From the NCBI GenBank assembly GCA_002707685.1, contig PANQ01000008.1, positions 1 to 46,044 of the forward strand: a stretch of 46,044 bases of DNA, written 5' to 3'. Every line of letters begins with the position of its first letter. The stretch's first letter is position 1. This DNA comes from Porticoccus sp. (GTDB lineage Bacteria > Pseudomonadota > Gammaproteobacteria > Pseudomonadales > Porticoccaceae). Made by a program: the position numbers and the translations under genes. Under the pieces are notes generated by a model. The model worked only from the letters and a program-made list of their open reading frames with translations, was not told the origin of the DNA and searched no databases. Positions 9,068-18,772 of this stretch are shown piece by piece.

Positions 9068-9213
9068 CGCCGGCTTATCCCGTCGTTTTTATGAACGAAG
9101 TCCCGTAAATAACAAAATGGCAGCCTGATTGGGTGTATCCATGGCTTAACAGTTACTGTGCCATTCACTGATTATGGTAAAGTTTTGGCCGACATTAAGG
9201 TCTGGGGATAAAT

Positions 9214-9849
9214 GTGTACGAACTGATCATTGCTGGCGGCTGGTTGATGTTGCCAATTTTACTCTCCTCTATCGTCGTGATAGCCATTGCCTTTGAACGC
9301 TACTGGACCCTGCGCCGCAACAAGGTGGTACCGCCAACATTGCTTGGTCAGGTATGGCACTGGATGAAGCAGAACCAACTGAGCAAGGAGAACCTTCATC
9401 AGCTACGTAGCTCATCACCACTCGGTACCATTCTGGCGGCGGGTATCAGCAACTCTGGCCACGGTCGTGAAGTCATGAAAGACAGTATCGAGGAAGCCGC
9501 GAACCAGGTGATTCACAATCTGGAGAAGAATCTCTCCCCGTTGGGAACCGTCGCCGCCATTGCGCCATTGCTCGGTCTGCTGGGCACCGTTATCGGTATG
9601 ATCAAGGTGTTTACAGCGATCATGATCGAGGGCACCGGCAATGCCGGGGTGCTTGCCGGTGGTATTTCCGAGGCACTGATTACCACGGCAGCGGGTTTGA
9701 CGGTGGCGATTCCGGCCCTGGTGTTTCACCGTTTCTTTGAGCGGCGGGTCGATAGCCTGGTTGTGGAAATGGAAGACCAGGCCATTAAACTGGTGGATGC
9801 AATTCATGGCGACCGGGTGATGCGCAATGATGAGGCCAGCGCCGGGTGA
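9214..9849 (+). CDS. MotA/TolQ/ExbB proton channel protein
   Basis: A 211-residue inner membrane proton-channel subunit of the TolQ/ExbB family, which uses proton motive force to drive a periplasmic or outer membrane partner. Three helices are visible: an N-terminal one (GWLMLPILLSSIVVIAIAF), one containing LGTVAAIAPLLGLLGTVIGM, and one containing ITTAAGLTVAIPALVFH. The start is a GTG (9214) after a weak GGGGA. It overlaps the ExbD-like gene by four bases. The position next to msbA and lpxK matches the Pseudomonas-type exbB/exbD-lpxK order, where the pair's exact partner is not settled. No TonB, TolA or PAL gene lies nearby. Confidence 0.85.
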   Translation: MYELIIAGGWLMLPILLSSIVVIAIAFERYWTLRRNKVVPPTLLGQVWHWMKQNQLSKENLHQLRSSSPLGTILAAGISNSGHGREVMKDSIEEAANQVIHNLEKNLSPLGTVAAIAPLLGLLGTVIGMIKVFTAIMIEGTGNAGVLAGGISEALITTAAGLTVAIPALVFHRFFERRVDSLVVEMEDQAIKLVDAIHGDRVMRNDEASAG

Positions 9850-10268
9850 AGTTCCGCAGGCAGCGAAAACTCGAGAATGGCGTCAACCTGACACCCTTGA
9901 TTGATGTGGTTTTTCTGCTGCTGATTTTTTTTATGGTGTCCACGACGTTCACCCGGGAATCTCACCTGGTGCTTGACTTGCCGAAGGCGGATGGCTCTCT
10001 GGCAGAGTTGCCACCTGACCAGATCGAAGTGCTGATCGATCGGAATGGCGCCTATAGCGTCAATGGACAGTTATTGATCAACCGCCAGACTGATACTCTG
10101 ATGAAGGCGTTGCAGGATGTTTCTGCCGGCAATACCGATTTGCCACTGATTATTACCGCCGATGCCAATGCAACCCACCAGGCGGTGGTTACAGCGATGG
10201 ATGCTGCAGGTAGAATGGGCTTTATTCATCTGAAAATCACCACCATACAGCCCGACGGCGAATCCTGA
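9846..10268 (+). CDS. ExbD/TolR biopolymer transport protein
   Basis: A 140-residue protein with one N-terminal transmembrane helix (NLTPLIDVVFLLLIFFMVSTTF) whose aspartate in PLIDVVFLLL is the conserved proton-carrying residue, then a periplasmic domain from about residue 45. It pairs with the ExbB-like protein encoded directly upstream. The GTG start overlaps the upstream TGA stop, indicating translational coupling. The gene ends nine bases before msbA, so the three genes are probably one transcript. Confidence 0.88.
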   Translation: MKFRRQRKLENGVNLTPLIDVVFLLLIFFMVSTTFTRESHLVLDLPKADGSLAELPPDQIEVLIDRNGAYSVNGQLLINRQTDTLMKALQDVSAGNTDLPLIITADANATHQAVVTAMDAAGRMGFIHLKITTIQPDGES

Positions 10269-10277
10269 GGAGTCATA

Positions 10278-12152
10278 GTGGCCACCACCATTCCCGATAC
10301 CGAACACCCTGAGATGTCCGGTCTCCAGGTCTATTTGCGCTTACTTTCCTATCTGAAGAACTACTGGGGTATTTTCCTGCTCAGTATTGTAGGGCTGGTG
10401 TTGTTCTCTGCCATGGAAGTGGCGTTTATAGACCTGTTCGGTTATACCGTTAATGTTATCAACACCATTTCCGGAGAATCAGCTGCCCTGCCTGGTCAGA
10501 TGACCGATATGGGAAAGGGCTCGACGTCTTGGCTGGCCGGTTTGCTGGGTGGAGATGACGCTCTCGCCGAGAGCCGCTGGATTATCCCGGTGATCATGTT
10601 CATGATTGCGGTGACCCGCGGCATCGGGTTTTTTGTGGGCGGTTACTGCATGACCTATGTGACCCAGATTCTGGTTCACAATCTGCGCACCCATTTATTC
10701 AACAAATACACCACGTTGCCCAGCCGTTTCTTTGATACCAACATGTCAGGCCACCTGATTTCCCGTATCACCTTCCATGTGGCCCAGGTGACCCACGCTG
10801 CTACCAATTCGCTCAAGGTCATCATCCGTGAGGGCGCACTGGTAATTGGCCTGATTTCATACCTGTTTTATCTTAACTGGCGACTGGCAGCCATTTTTGT
10901 CATCGTGTTGCCGCTCATCGGCGGGGTGGTGGGTTATATCAGCAATCGGTTCAGATTGCTCAGTCGCCGTATTCAGTCATCGGTCGGCAATGTTACTCAC
11001 GTGACTCAGGAGGCGGTCAGCGGTTATCGTGAAATGCACCTGTTCGGCGGCGTCGAATACGAACGTGAGCGCATGCACAGCGCCAGTAATTACAATCGTC
11101 GTCAGCAAATGAAAATGGCCGTGGCGGAGGGCATTAGCACGCCAGTCATCCAGTTGTTGGTTGCGATGGCGTTGTCACTACTGATGTGGCTGGCATTGGA
11201 TCCCAGTGTGCTGGCCAACATGAGCGGTGGCGAATTTGTCCAGTTTCTTGGTTCAGCTGCACTGCTGGCCAAACCGATCCGCCAGTTATCAGAGGTCAAC
11301 AGCAACGTTCAGAAGGGCATCGCGGCTGCGGGCACCATTTTTTCGACTCTGGATGAACCGGATGAGCCGGATCTCGGCACGGTCGAGAAGGTGCGAGTAG
11401 ATGGGCATTTTCAGTTCAAAAATGTCAGTTTTGCCTACTCGGAAGAAGCGGGTAACGTGCTGAACGGAATTGATCTGGTGGTCAAGCCGGGCGAGGTGAT
11501 TGCGCTGGTGGGACAGTCCGGCAGTGGCAAAACCACGTTGGTGAATCTCATTCCCCGTTTTTACAATCACCGTGAAGGAACGATTTTGCTGGACGAGATT
11601 GATATACGGGACTACACCCTCGATAACCTGCGCAGCCATATTGCCCTGGTGTCCCAGAATGTAACGCTCTTCAATGACACGATTTACAACAATATTGCCT
11701 ACGGTGCGCTGGGTGAAAACACCTCGTCGTCGGTGCGCGAGGCGGCCAGTGCCGCCCACGCACTGGAATTTATCGAGCGGCTTCCGGACGGTTTTGATAC
11801 CCAGATCGGTGATGAGGGCATCATGCTGTCCGGTGGCCAGCGGCAGCGGTTGGCGATTGCCCGCGCATTGCTGAAAAATGCTCCGGTGCTGATTCTGGAT
11901 GAGGCGACCTCGGCTCTCGATACTGAATCTGAACACCACATCCAGAAAGCCCTCGAGCAGGTGATGAAAGGGCGCACCACGTTCGTCATTGCCCACCGTC
12001 TCAGTACCATCGAGAATGCCGATCGTATTATGGTGATGGATCAGGGGCGGATTATCGAACAGGGCACTCACAGTGAATTGCTGGCCATGAACGGTCGCTA
12101 TGCACAGTTGCATAAAAAGCAATTCAATGACGAACCCCATCAGGCTATCTGA
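10278..12152 (+). CDS. msbA: lipid A export ABC transporter MsbA
   Basis: Flips core-lipid A across the inner membrane. It is a half-transporter with an N-terminal six-helix domain (about residues 20-350) and a C-terminal ATPase domain: Walker A GQSGSGKTTL (about 412), signature LSGGQRQRLAIARALL (about 516), Walker B VLILDEATSALD (about 538) and the switch histidine in FVIAHRL. At 624 residues it is somewhat longer than the usual 580-600; the extra sequence lies in the first periplasmic loop (about residues 62-96, rich in Gly and Ser). It begins at GTG 10278 after TGAGGAG. The adjacent lpxK strongly supports MsbA over a generic lipid exporter. Confidence 0.9.
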   Translation: MATTIPDTEHPEMSGLQVYLRLLSYLKNYWGIFLLSIVGLVLFSAMEVAFIDLFGYTVNVINTISGESAALPGQMTDMGKGSTSWLAGLLGGDDALAESRWIIPVIMFMIAVTRGIGFFVGGYCMTYVTQILVHNLRTHLFNKYTTLPSRFFDTNMSGHLISRITFHVAQVTHAATNSLKVIIREGALVIGLISYLFYLNWRLAAIFVIVLPLIGGVVGYISNRFRLLSRRIQSSVGNVTHVTQEAVSGYREMHLFGGVEYERERMHSASNYNRRQQMKMAVAEGISTPVIQLLVAMALSLLMWLALDPSVLANMSGGEFVQFLGSAALLAKPIRQLSEVNSNVQKGIAAAGTIFSTLDEPDEPDLGTVEKVRVDGHFQFKNVSFAYSEEAGNVLNGIDLVVKPGEVIALVGQSGSGKTTLVNLIPRFYNHREGTILLDEIDIRDYTLDNLRSHIALVSQNVTLFNDTIYNNIAYGALGENTSSSVREAASAAHALEFIERLPDGFDTQIGDEGIMLSGGQRQRLAIARALLKNAPVLILDEATSALDTESEHHIQKALEQVMKGRTTFVIAHRLSTIENADRIMVMDQGRIIEQGTHSELLAMNGRYAQLHKKQFNDEPHQAI

Positions 12153-12167
12153 TCGGGCACCGCCGCC

Positions 12168-13178
12168 ATGAATATCCGTCTGTCACTGGAAAGGGCCTGG
12201 TACAGGCCAATGAGCTGGGCCCTGTTGCTGTTGCCATTATCCTGGTTGTTTCGGGCTGTCAGCAGTGGCCGACGTTTTTATTACCAGCGGATTAACCCCC
12301 CTCGTCCCTTACCGGTCCCCGTGATTGTGGTGGGTAATATCAGTGTCGGTGGTACTGGAAAAACTCCGTTACTGGCCGCGCTGGTGGTTATTTTTCAGGC
12401 GCAGGGGTACCGGCCGGGTATTATCAGCCGTGGTTATGGCGGTTCAGCAACCCATTATCCGCAGCGAGTTGCCGACACGTCTACAGCGGAGACCGTCGGT
12501 GACGAACCCCTGCTGCTGTCATCGCTGTGTCCGGTGGTGGTGGACCCGGACCGTTATCGGGCGGCCCGATACCTGCTGGAAAATACCGGCTGCAATCTGA
12601 TTTTCAGCGACGACGGCTTGCAGCATTACCGATTGCCCCGGGATGTTGAAATTGTGGTGATGGACGGCGGGCGCGGCACGGGCAATGGCCATTGCCTGCC
12701 GGCGGGGCCATTGCGGGAACCACTTTCACGGCTGCAGACGGCAGACTTTGTGGTGGTAAACGAAACGGTAGCCAGTCTGGGGATTCCCCACCAGGGAACC
12801 TTCAAGTTGTCACCCGTGCATTTCCGGCAACTGGCCACTGGCACATCGATGGCTGTCAGCAGTTGGTCCCTCGGCCGCAGGGTACATGCTGTTGCCGGGA
12901 TTGGAAATCCCGCCAGATTTGCCCATACCCTGACATCACTAGGGTTCGAGCCGATTCTCCATCCGCTACCAGACCACCACCGGTTTACGGGAGAGGAATT
13001 GTGTTTTGACGATGGGCTGCCGGTTATTATCACGGCAAAAGATGCGGTAAAGTGTGCTGCCGATAGCAGTGATAATGTCTGGGTGCTAGATGTGCAGGCC
13101 GAACCCGATCCACCATTTATCGAGCGATTGATGCGGGATGTCAGGAGCCTGGCCGAAGCGGCCAATACCACCTCATAA
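12168..13178 (+). CDS. lpxK: tetraacyldisaccharide 4'-kinase LpxK
   Basis: Phosphorylates the 4' position of the lipid A disaccharide precursor with ATP, at the inner membrane. The 336-residue length is typical. The short N-terminal hydrophobic anchor (SWALLLLPLSWLFRAV) is followed by the Walker A-like GNISVGGTGKTPL and by the conserved ISRGYGG, GDEPLLL and DDGLQHYRL motifs. It begins 15 bases after msbA, the common msbA-lpxK pairing. Confidence 0.95.
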   Translation: MNIRLSLERAWYRPMSWALLLLPLSWLFRAVSSGRRFYYQRINPPRPLPVPVIVVGNISVGGTGKTPLLAALVVIFQAQGYRPGIISRGYGGSATHYPQRVADTSTAETVGDEPLLLSSLCPVVVDPDRYRAARYLLENTGCNLIFSDDGLQHYRLPRDVEIVVMDGGRGTGNGHCLPAGPLREPLSRLQTADFVVVNETVASLGIPHQGTFKLSPVHFRQLATGTSMAVSSWSLGRRVHAVAGIGNPARFAHTLTSLGFEPILHPLPDHHRFTGEELCFDDGLPVIITAKDAVKCAADSSDNVWVLDVQAEPDPPFIERLMRDVRSLAEAANTTS

Positions 13179-13248
13179 TAACCCCATAGAACGTACTTAC
13201 AGAAAAAGTACTCGCAAAAAATTGCCCTCTGAAAATGATTGAGTTGCT

Positions 13249-14016
13249 ATGACCTTTACTGTTGTGATTCCCGCCCGTTTTTCCTCCACCCGTCTGCCGG
13301 GTAAACCGCTGCAGGATATCGCCGGCAAAACCATGATTCAGCGGGTTTACGAGCAGGCACGGCAGAGCAGTGCTGACCGGGTGATTGTCGCCACTGATCA
13401 TCAGCAGATTGCCGATGAGGTGACCCGGTTTGGCGGAGAGGTCTGCATGACGTCTCCGGATCACCCGTCCGGAACTGACCGTTTGCAGGAAGTGGTCGCC
13501 CAGTACGGCTTTGCCGAGGATCATGTGCTGGTCAATGTGCAGGGTGATGAACCGTTGATTCCCCCCTCAGTCATCGAACAGGTGGCCGCAAACCTCATCA
13601 ATAACACCGTCGCGGGGATCGCAACGCTTTGCGAACCGATCACGGACGAAGCGAGTTTCGCCAACCCCAATGTGGTCAAGGTGGTTACGGACCGTCAGGG
13701 CATGTCGCTGTATTTCAGTCGCGCACCGGTGCCCTGGCCTCGAGATTTTCCTGATGACCGGGTGGCGGCCATGTCTGCCGTCCTGCAACCGATGCGACAT
13801 ATCGGTATATACGCGTACCGCGTCGGTCTGCTGAACCGGTTCGTACAATGGCCGGTGGCACCCATTGAGGCGCTGGAGTGCCTCGAACAGTTGCGCTTCA
13901 TGTGGAATGGTGAGCGGATTCACGTAGCCAGAGCCGTGACTGATGTCCCCGGTGGCGTTGATACCGAACAGGACCTGCAGCGGGTCGTCGCGATTTTCAG
14001 AGGTGCGTCAGAATGA
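13249..14016 (+). CDS. kdsB: 3-deoxy-manno-octulosonate cytidylyltransferase KdsB
   Basis: Activates Kdo as CMP-Kdo for attachment to lipid A, in the cytoplasm. The 255-residue protein has the N-terminal nucleotide-binding motif [37 protein letters not shown], and [12 protein letters not shown], all diagnostic. The 70-base gap from lpxK contains no Trm112/YcaR-like gene, which often sits there in Pseudomonas relatives. Its stop overlaps the start of the phosphatase gene by four bases. Confidence 0.95.
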   Translation: MTFTVVIPARFSSTRLPGKPLQDIAGKTMIQRVYEQARQSSADRVIVATDHQQIADEVTRFGGEVCMTSPDHPSGTDRLQEVVAQYGFAEDHVLVNVQGDEPLIPPSVIEQVAANLINNTVAGIATLCEPITDEASFANPNVVKVVTDRQGMSLYFSRAPVPWPRDFPDDRVAAMSAVLQPMRHIGIYAYRVGLLNRFVQWPVAPIEALECLEQLRFMWNGERIHVARAVTDVPGGVDTEQDLQRVVAIFRGASE

Positions 14017-14489
14017 AACAGCTGCGTGTGTTATTTGTCTGTCTGGGCAATATTTGCCGCTCGCCTACCGCCCACGGGATTTTTGAGAGGCGGGTGGCTG
14101 AGGCCGGCTTGCAGGACCGGATTTTGATCGACTCCGCCGGGACCGGTGATTGGCACGTAGGGCGCGTGCCAGACTCAAGAGCCAGTGCGGCTGCACTGAA
14201 GCGCGGTTATGACCTGAGCCACCTGCGGGCGCGTCAGGTGCGGCCTGAGGATTTCCTGGAGTTTGATTACCTGCTCGCCATGGATCAGCAGAACCTCTGG
14301 GATTTGCAGGCACTGGCCCTGCCTGAGTTTGCCGGTCATCTCGGCCTGTTTCTCGATTTCGGCAACAGCCCCCTGAAAGAGGTGCCTGACCCTTACCCCG
14401 GTGGCGAAGAGGGATTTGAAGCAGTGCTGGATCTGGTGGAGGATGCCACCAGTGATTTACTGGCTCATCTGTGCGGGCAACTGGATTAA
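14013..14489 (+). CDS. low-molecular-weight protein tyrosine phosphatase
   Basis: A 158-residue phosphatase with the P-loop [10 protein letters not shown] (nucleophile Cys10, Arg16) near its N-terminus and the general-acid aspartate in DPYPGG near residue 127. Both catalytic parts are intact. Such proteins dephosphorylate tyrosine kinases of polysaccharide synthesis in some bacteria, but no such kinase is seen here, and the position between kdsB and murB is simply the conserved gammaproteobacterial order. ATGA overlap with kdsB and TAATG overlap with murB indicate coupled translation. Confidence 0.9.
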   Translation: MKQLRVLFVCLGNICRSPTAHGIFERRVAEAGLQDRILIDSAGTGDWHVGRVPDSRASAAALKRGYDLSHLRARQVRPEDFLEFDYLLAMDQQNLWDLQALALPEFAGHLGLFLDFGNSPLKEVPDPYPGGEEGFEAVLDLVEDATSDLLAHLCGQLD

Positions 14490-15538
14490 TGCTCGATATT
14501 CAGGCCGCCGTTTCCCTGCAACCCTGCAACACGCTGTCCCTGCCTGCCACGGCGGAGTTTTTCTGCCGGATAAACACCCGTGAAGACCTGTTCGAAGCAC
14601 TGGAGTGGGCTCGCCAGAAAAATATTCCGGTAACGCCATTGGGTGGTGGCAGCAATCTGGTACTGGTCGATGATCTACCGGGTCTGGTACTGCAAATAGC
14701 CATTCCGGGCATCGCCCTGGCTCCCGGTTCAGAGCTGGGCGAGCAGCGCAATATTCACATCGGTGCTGGTGAAAACTGGCATCAACTGGTGTTGTACACT
14801 CTTGAAAAGGGCTGGTACGGCCTGGAGAACCTGTCCCTTATTCCGGGCCTGGCCGGTGCGGCACCGATTCAGAATATCGGTGCCTATGGCATTGAATTGA
14901 GCGAACTGTTTCACTCTCTGGAGGCGGTCCATCTGCCCACCGGTGAGTTGCATACCATGCAGGCCGATGACTGCCATTTTGGCTATCGGGACAGTCTGTT
15001 CAAACAGGCGGGCCGCAACCAATATGTGATTACTGCCATCACGCTATCCTTGTCTACCCGTCCGCATTTGCGCCTGAGCTATCCAGCCCTGCTACAGGCC
15101 CTGGAAGGCTGCGATGCAGCATCGCTGACGCCCGCCATGGTCTCAGCGGCGGTCTGTGAGGTACGGCGCAGCAAACTGCCTGACCCCGCCAGTCTGCCGA
15201 ATACCGGAAGTTTTTTTAAAAACCCGGTCGTGACGGAGGATCAGGCAGCTGCACTGCGTCAGCAGTTTCCCGATATCGTGTGCTACCCCCAGACTGATGG
15301 TACCGTCAAACTGGCCGCTGGCTGGCTGGTTGAACAGGCTGGCTGGCGCGGTGTGATGCGCGGCAGGGTGGGCGTTCACGACCGCCAGTCGTTGGTGTTG
15401 GTCAATTTTGGTGGTGGCACCGGTGCCGAGTTGCTGGCACTGGCAGAAGAAATCAGTGACTCGGTACAGCAAAAGTTTGCCGTGGCGCTGGAAATCGAGC
15501 CGACGATATACCCAGCCCCAGCGAAGAAACCCCTTTGA
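14489..15538 (+). CDS. murB: UDP-N-acetylenolpyruvoylglucosamine reductase MurB
   Basis: FAD- and NADPH-dependent reduction of UDP-GlcNAc-enolpyruvate to UDP-MurNAc in peptidoglycan synthesis. The 349-residue protein is a type I MurB: FAD-binding TPLGGGSNLVL, SLIPGLAGAAPIQNIGAYG, YRDSLFK with the conserved type I tyrosine, the catalytic serine in NTGSFFKNPVV, and a C-terminal glutamate in ALEIEPT. ATG 14489 shares its A with the upstream TAA stop. Confidence 0.95.
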   Translation: MLDIQAAVSLQPCNTLSLPATAEFFCRINTREDLFEALEWARQKNIPVTPLGGGSNLVLVDDLPGLVLQIAIPGIALAPGSELGEQRNIHIGAGENWHQLVLYTLEKGWYGLENLSLIPGLAGAAPIQNIGAYGIELSELFHSLEAVHLPTGELHTMQADDCHFGYRDSLFKQAGRNQYVITAITLSLSTRPHLRLSYPALLQALEGCDAASLTPAMVSAAVCEVRRSKLPDPASLPNTGSFFKNPVVTEDQAAALRQQFPDIVCYPQTDGTVKLAAGWLVEQAGWRGVMRGRVGVHDRQSLVLVNFGGGTGAELLALAEEISDSVQQKFAVALEIEPTIYPAPAKKPL

Positions 15539-15548
15539 ATGTTCAGCC

Positions 15549-16196
15549 ATGAATCAATCCGACCTGTTTGCCGCCAATCCCGATCCGCTCGATATTGAGC
15601 TGCCCGGTGGCGCCCTGCGTTACTGGCCGCGGTTGATAGCTGCGCCGTCGGCGGAGCAGTGGCTGGCGGTACTGATGGAGCAGGTGGCCTGGGAGCAGAG
15701 CGATATTGTCATCGCCGGTCGCAGGCTGAAAATTCCCCGTCTCAATGCCTGGTATGGCGACGCCGGTGCCGATTACCAGTATTCCGGGCGCCAGTTCAAA
15801 GCCATTTCCTGGCTGCCGGTACTGCTTGAAATCAGGAAGGTGGTTGAGGCGGCGGTGGGGCACAATTTCAACAGTGCTCTGCTCAATTTGTATCGGGATG
15901 GCCGCGACAGCGTTGATTGGCACAGTGATGACGAACCGGAGTTGGGAGAAAACCCGCTGATAGCCTCATTGAGTCTGGGCGCAGTGCGGCCTTTTCAGTT
16001 GCGGCACAAAACACGAAAGGAATTGTCGATGCGAACACTGGAACTGGAACCCGGCTCATTGCTGTTGATGAGCGGGGCATTACAACACCACTGGCGGCAC
16101 CGACTGCCGAAACTCGCCACAGTTGTGGGCCCGCGAGTGAACGTGACTTTTCGCAACGTGGTTTATAGTCAACCGAAAAGCGCGGTGGTAGGCTAG
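15549..16196 (+). CDS. AlkB-family 2-oxoglutarate/Fe(II) dioxygenase
   Basis: A 215-residue protein of the AlkB family, which repairs alkylated bases in DNA or RNA by oxidative demethylation. The Fe-binding HxD is seen in DSVDWHSDDEP, the distal histidine in ALQHHWRHRLPK, and the 2-oxoglutarate-binding arginines in RVNVTFRNV. The PRLNAWYGD and NLYRDG segments match the AlkB2/AlkB3-like subgroup better than E. coli AlkB itself. It starts ten bases after murB. No Ada or other alkylation-response gene is adjacent. Confidence 0.88.
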   Translation: MNQSDLFAANPDPLDIELPGGALRYWPRLIAAPSAEQWLAVLMEQVAWEQSDIVIAGRRLKIPRLNAWYGDAGADYQYSGRQFKAISWLPVLLEIRKVVEAAVGHNFNSALLNLYRDGRDSVDWHSDDEPELGENPLIASLSLGAVRPFQLRHKTRKELSMRTLELEPGSLLLMSGALQHHWRHRLPKLATVVGPRVNVTFRNVVYSQPKSAVVG

Positions 16197-16218
16197 ATGG
16201 AATTTCAGGGCTTCCGCA

Positions 16219-16887
16219 ATGACCACTAACGAGGCATGCAAGACCGTTCTGGTTGTGGATGACCACGACCTTATTCGCATGGGAATCTGCAAGTTGCTGG
16301 CAGAAGTGCCGGGTATCACCGTGATTGGTCAGGCCGCCAGCGGTGAAGAGGCCATTACCCGGGTTCGAGAGTTATCCCCCGATATTGTCTTCATGGACGT
16401 GCGGATGCCGGGTATCGGTGGACTGGAAGCCACCGAGCGCATTCTGTCTCACTACCCGAAAACCCGGGTTATCGTGGTCAGCGCCTTCAATGATGACTTT
16501 TACCCTGCCTCGCTTTTAAAGGCCGGTGCCTGCGGTTATATCACCAAAAAAGCTGACTGTGATCAGATCAAGGCAGCGGTGGAAACCGCCCTGAGCGGTG
16601 GCATTTATGTCAACCCGGAGTTGGCCCAGATAATGGTGGCCAACGGCATGAAATCCGGTGGCAAATCCTCACCGCTGTCGCGCCTCTCGCAGCGTGAACT
16701 GCAGATCGCCGCGCTGATTACCAGCGGTATCCGCGCCAAGGATGTGGCAAAAACCCTCTTTGTCAGCCCCAAGACCATCAATACCTACAAATATCGTATT
16801 TATGAAAAGCTCGGTGTCAGCAACGATGTTGAGCTTACCCTGGCAGCGGTAAAATACGGTCTGGTAGATCCGTCCGAACTGATCTGA
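16219..16887 (+). CDS. gacA: LuxR-type response regulator, GacA/UvrY family
   Basis: A 222-residue two-component response regulator. The receiver domain (residues 8-125) has the acidic pair Asp14-Asp15, the phospho-acceptor Asp60 in VFMDVRMPG and the conserved lysine in YITKKAD. The C-terminal LuxR-type helix-turn-helix (about 155-215) contains LSQRELQIAALITSG and VSPKTINTYKYRIYEKLG. In relatives, GacA responds to the BarA/GacS kinase and activates small RNAs that sequester CsrA/RsmA. The gene lies directly upstream of uvrC, the conserved gacA/uvrY-uvrC order, which supports the orthologue call. No kinase gene is in the window. Confidence 0.92.
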   Translation: MTTNEACKTVLVVDDHDLIRMGICKLLAEVPGITVIGQAASGEEAITRVRELSPDIVFMDVRMPGIGGLEATERILSHYPKTRVIVVSAFNDDFYPASLLKAGACGYITKKADCDQIKAAVETALSGGIYVNPELAQIMVANGMKSGGKSSPLSRLSQRELQIAALITSGIRAKDVAKTLFVSPKTINTYKYRIYEKLGVSNDVELTLAAVKYGLVDPSELI

Positions 16888-16906
16888 TCCGCTGTACAAT
16901 AACCCC

Positions 16907-18730
16907 ATGCCTTTTGATCATCAGCCGTTTCTCAAGCAACTGACCCAGCGTCCCGGCATCTATCAGATGATGGGTGAGGACGGGGCTGTGCTCTATGTTG
17001 GCAAGGCAAAAAACCTCCGCAAAAGGCTGGCAAGCTATTTCAGAACCACCGGGCTGACCCCGAAAACGGCTGCTCTGGTGAGCCGTATCGCCAACATCGA
17101 TGTCACTATTACCCAGACGGAAATAGAGGCGCTGTTGCTCGAACAGAATCTGATCAAGCAAAACCGGCCTCCATTCAATATCCTGCTGCGGGATGACAAA
17201 TCCTACCCCTACCTATTTTTGTCCGACCGGGATACCTATCCCCGGCTGGCCTTTCATCGGGGCAGCAAGCGACAGGCTGGCCATTATTTTGGACCGTTTC
17301 CCAGTGTTCAGGCCGTTCGGGACAGCCTGAATTTTTTGCAGAAAACCTTTCGAGTGCGCCAGTGCGACGATAATTTCTTTCGCAATCGCTCCCGACCCTG
17401 CCTGCAATACCAGATCAATCGCTGTACTGCCCCCTGCGTGGAGCTGATTTCTGTGGAGGATTACCAGCGCGATGTACGACACACCCAGATGTTCCTCGAG
17501 GGCAAAAACGACAACCTGATCCGTGAGCTGGAGGCCGACATGGACGTGGCCGCTGAGGCGCTGGCATTTGAGCGGGCCGCGTTGCTGCGCGATCAGATGG
17601 TGGCGCTGCGCACCATCCAGGCCGAACAGGTGGTGGAATCCGGCAGCAGTCATATCGACGTGGTGGCCGCCATGCTGGTGGGAGACCAGTGCTGTGTGCA
17701 CGTGCTCTATATTCGCCAGGGGCGAATCCTCGGCAGCCGAAGCTATTACCCGAAGGTGCCACTGGCAGCGGATGCCGCCGAAGTGTTGACAGATTTTCTG
17801 CCGCAGTTCTATCTGCGCGACAGCGGCCGGGGTGATTTTCCGCGTGAGATTGTTATCAATCACGCGCTGCCCGACAGTGCGCTGCTGGCCTCGGCAATTT
17901 CCGAGGTGGCCGGCCACCGGGTGCTTCTCAAGCACCGGGGTCGCAGCACCCGGGCCCAATGGGTCGAACTGGCCGAGCGCACCGCCAGCCAGAACCTGAA
18001 CGGTCGCATTGCTTCACGCAAGACCACCCAACAGCGACTGGAGGCCTTGCAGCAACTGCTGCAACTGGCTGTGCCGCCTGAACGGATCGAATGTTTCGAT
18101 ATCAGCCATAGCAGTGGCGAAGATACGGTCGCTTCCTGTGTGGTATTTGATAGTGGCGGGGCGCTGAAATCGGATTATCGACGAATGAATATCAAGGATG
18201 TTGCCGCCGGGGACGACTACGCCGCAATGGAGCAGGCGTTGGTGCGCCGCTATACCCGTATTCAGAAAGAGGAGGGTAAACTGCCCGATATTCTGCTGAT
18301 CGACGGCGGCAAGGGGCAGATGCGCAGAGCGGTTGCTATGCTGGCTGAGCTGGGCGTGATTGATGTGCAGGTAGTTGGCGTCGCCAAGGGGCCCACCCGC
18401 AAGGCGGGCTTTGAAACCCTGTTGCTGTCGCAGGATGGCCTCGAACGGGAACTGGAAGCCCAGTCCTCGGCTCTGCTGCTTATCCAGCAAATTCGCGATG
18501 AAGCCCACCGTTTCGCCATTACCGGTCACCGTCAGCGCCGCGATCGCAAGCGCCGCACCTCAACGCTGGAGGGTATCGATGGGGTGGGTCCAAAACGGCG
18601 CAAGGAATTACTGCGGTTTTTCGGAGGCTCCCAGGAAGTTGTGCGGGCCAGTGTCACCGAACTGATGCGCGTGCCCGGTATCAGCAGGAAAGTGGCCGAA
18701 ACTATTTACAGCACCCTCCACAATGAGTAA
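16907..18730 (+). CDS. uvrC: excinuclease ABC subunit UvrC
   Basis: Makes the two incisions around DNA lesions in UvrABC nucleotide excision repair. The 607-residue protein has the N-terminal GIY-YIG nuclease (GIYQMM and VLYVGKAKNLRKRL, residues 16-45), a UVR domain that binds UvrB (about 200-235), the RNase H-like nuclease (ECFDISHSSGEDTVAS, about 390, and LLIDGGKGQ), and C-terminal helix-hairpin-helix motifs (IDGVGPKRRKELL, VPGISRKVAE). All catalytic segments are present. It follows gacA by 19 bases. Confidence 0.97.
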   Translation: MPFDHQPFLKQLTQRPGIYQMMGEDGAVLYVGKAKNLRKRLASYFRTTGLTPKTAALVSRIANIDVTITQTEIEALLLEQNLIKQNRPPFNILLRDDKSYPYLFLSDRDTYPRLAFHRGSKRQAGHYFGPFPSVQAVRDSLNFLQKTFRVRQCDDNFFRNRSRPCLQYQINRCTAPCVELISVEDYQRDVRHTQMFLEGKNDNLIRELEADMDVAAEALAFERAALLRDQMVALRTIQAEQVVESGSSHIDVVAAMLVGDQCCVHVLYIRQGRILGSRSYYPKVPLAADAAEVLTDFLPQFYLRDSGRGDFPREIVINHALPDSALLASAISEVAGHRVLLKHRGRSTRAQWVELAERTASQNLNGRIASRKTTQQRLEALQQLLQLAVPPERIECFDISHSSGEDTVASCVVFDSGGALKSDYRRMNIKDVAAGDDYAAMEQALVRRYTRIQKEEGKLPDILLIDGGKGQMRRAVAMLAELGVIDVQVVGVAKGPTRKAGFETLLLSQDGLERELEAQSSALLLIQQIRDEAHRFAITGHRQRRDRKRRTSTLEGIDGVGPKRRKELLRFFGGSQEVVRASVTELMRVPGISRKVAETIYSTLHNE

Positions 18731-18772
18731 CTTGGGCGGGTCTTCAGCGCCCGGACTGCAGTAAAACCTATC

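Noticed and set aside
9146..9178. promoter TTAACA...TATGGT before the ExbB-like gene
   Set aside because: The spacer is 21 bases, too long for a normal sigma-70 promoter.
11289..12140. 283-codon minus-strand frame opposite msbA
   Set aside because: Antisense shadow of the ATPase domain, which is intact on the plus strand.
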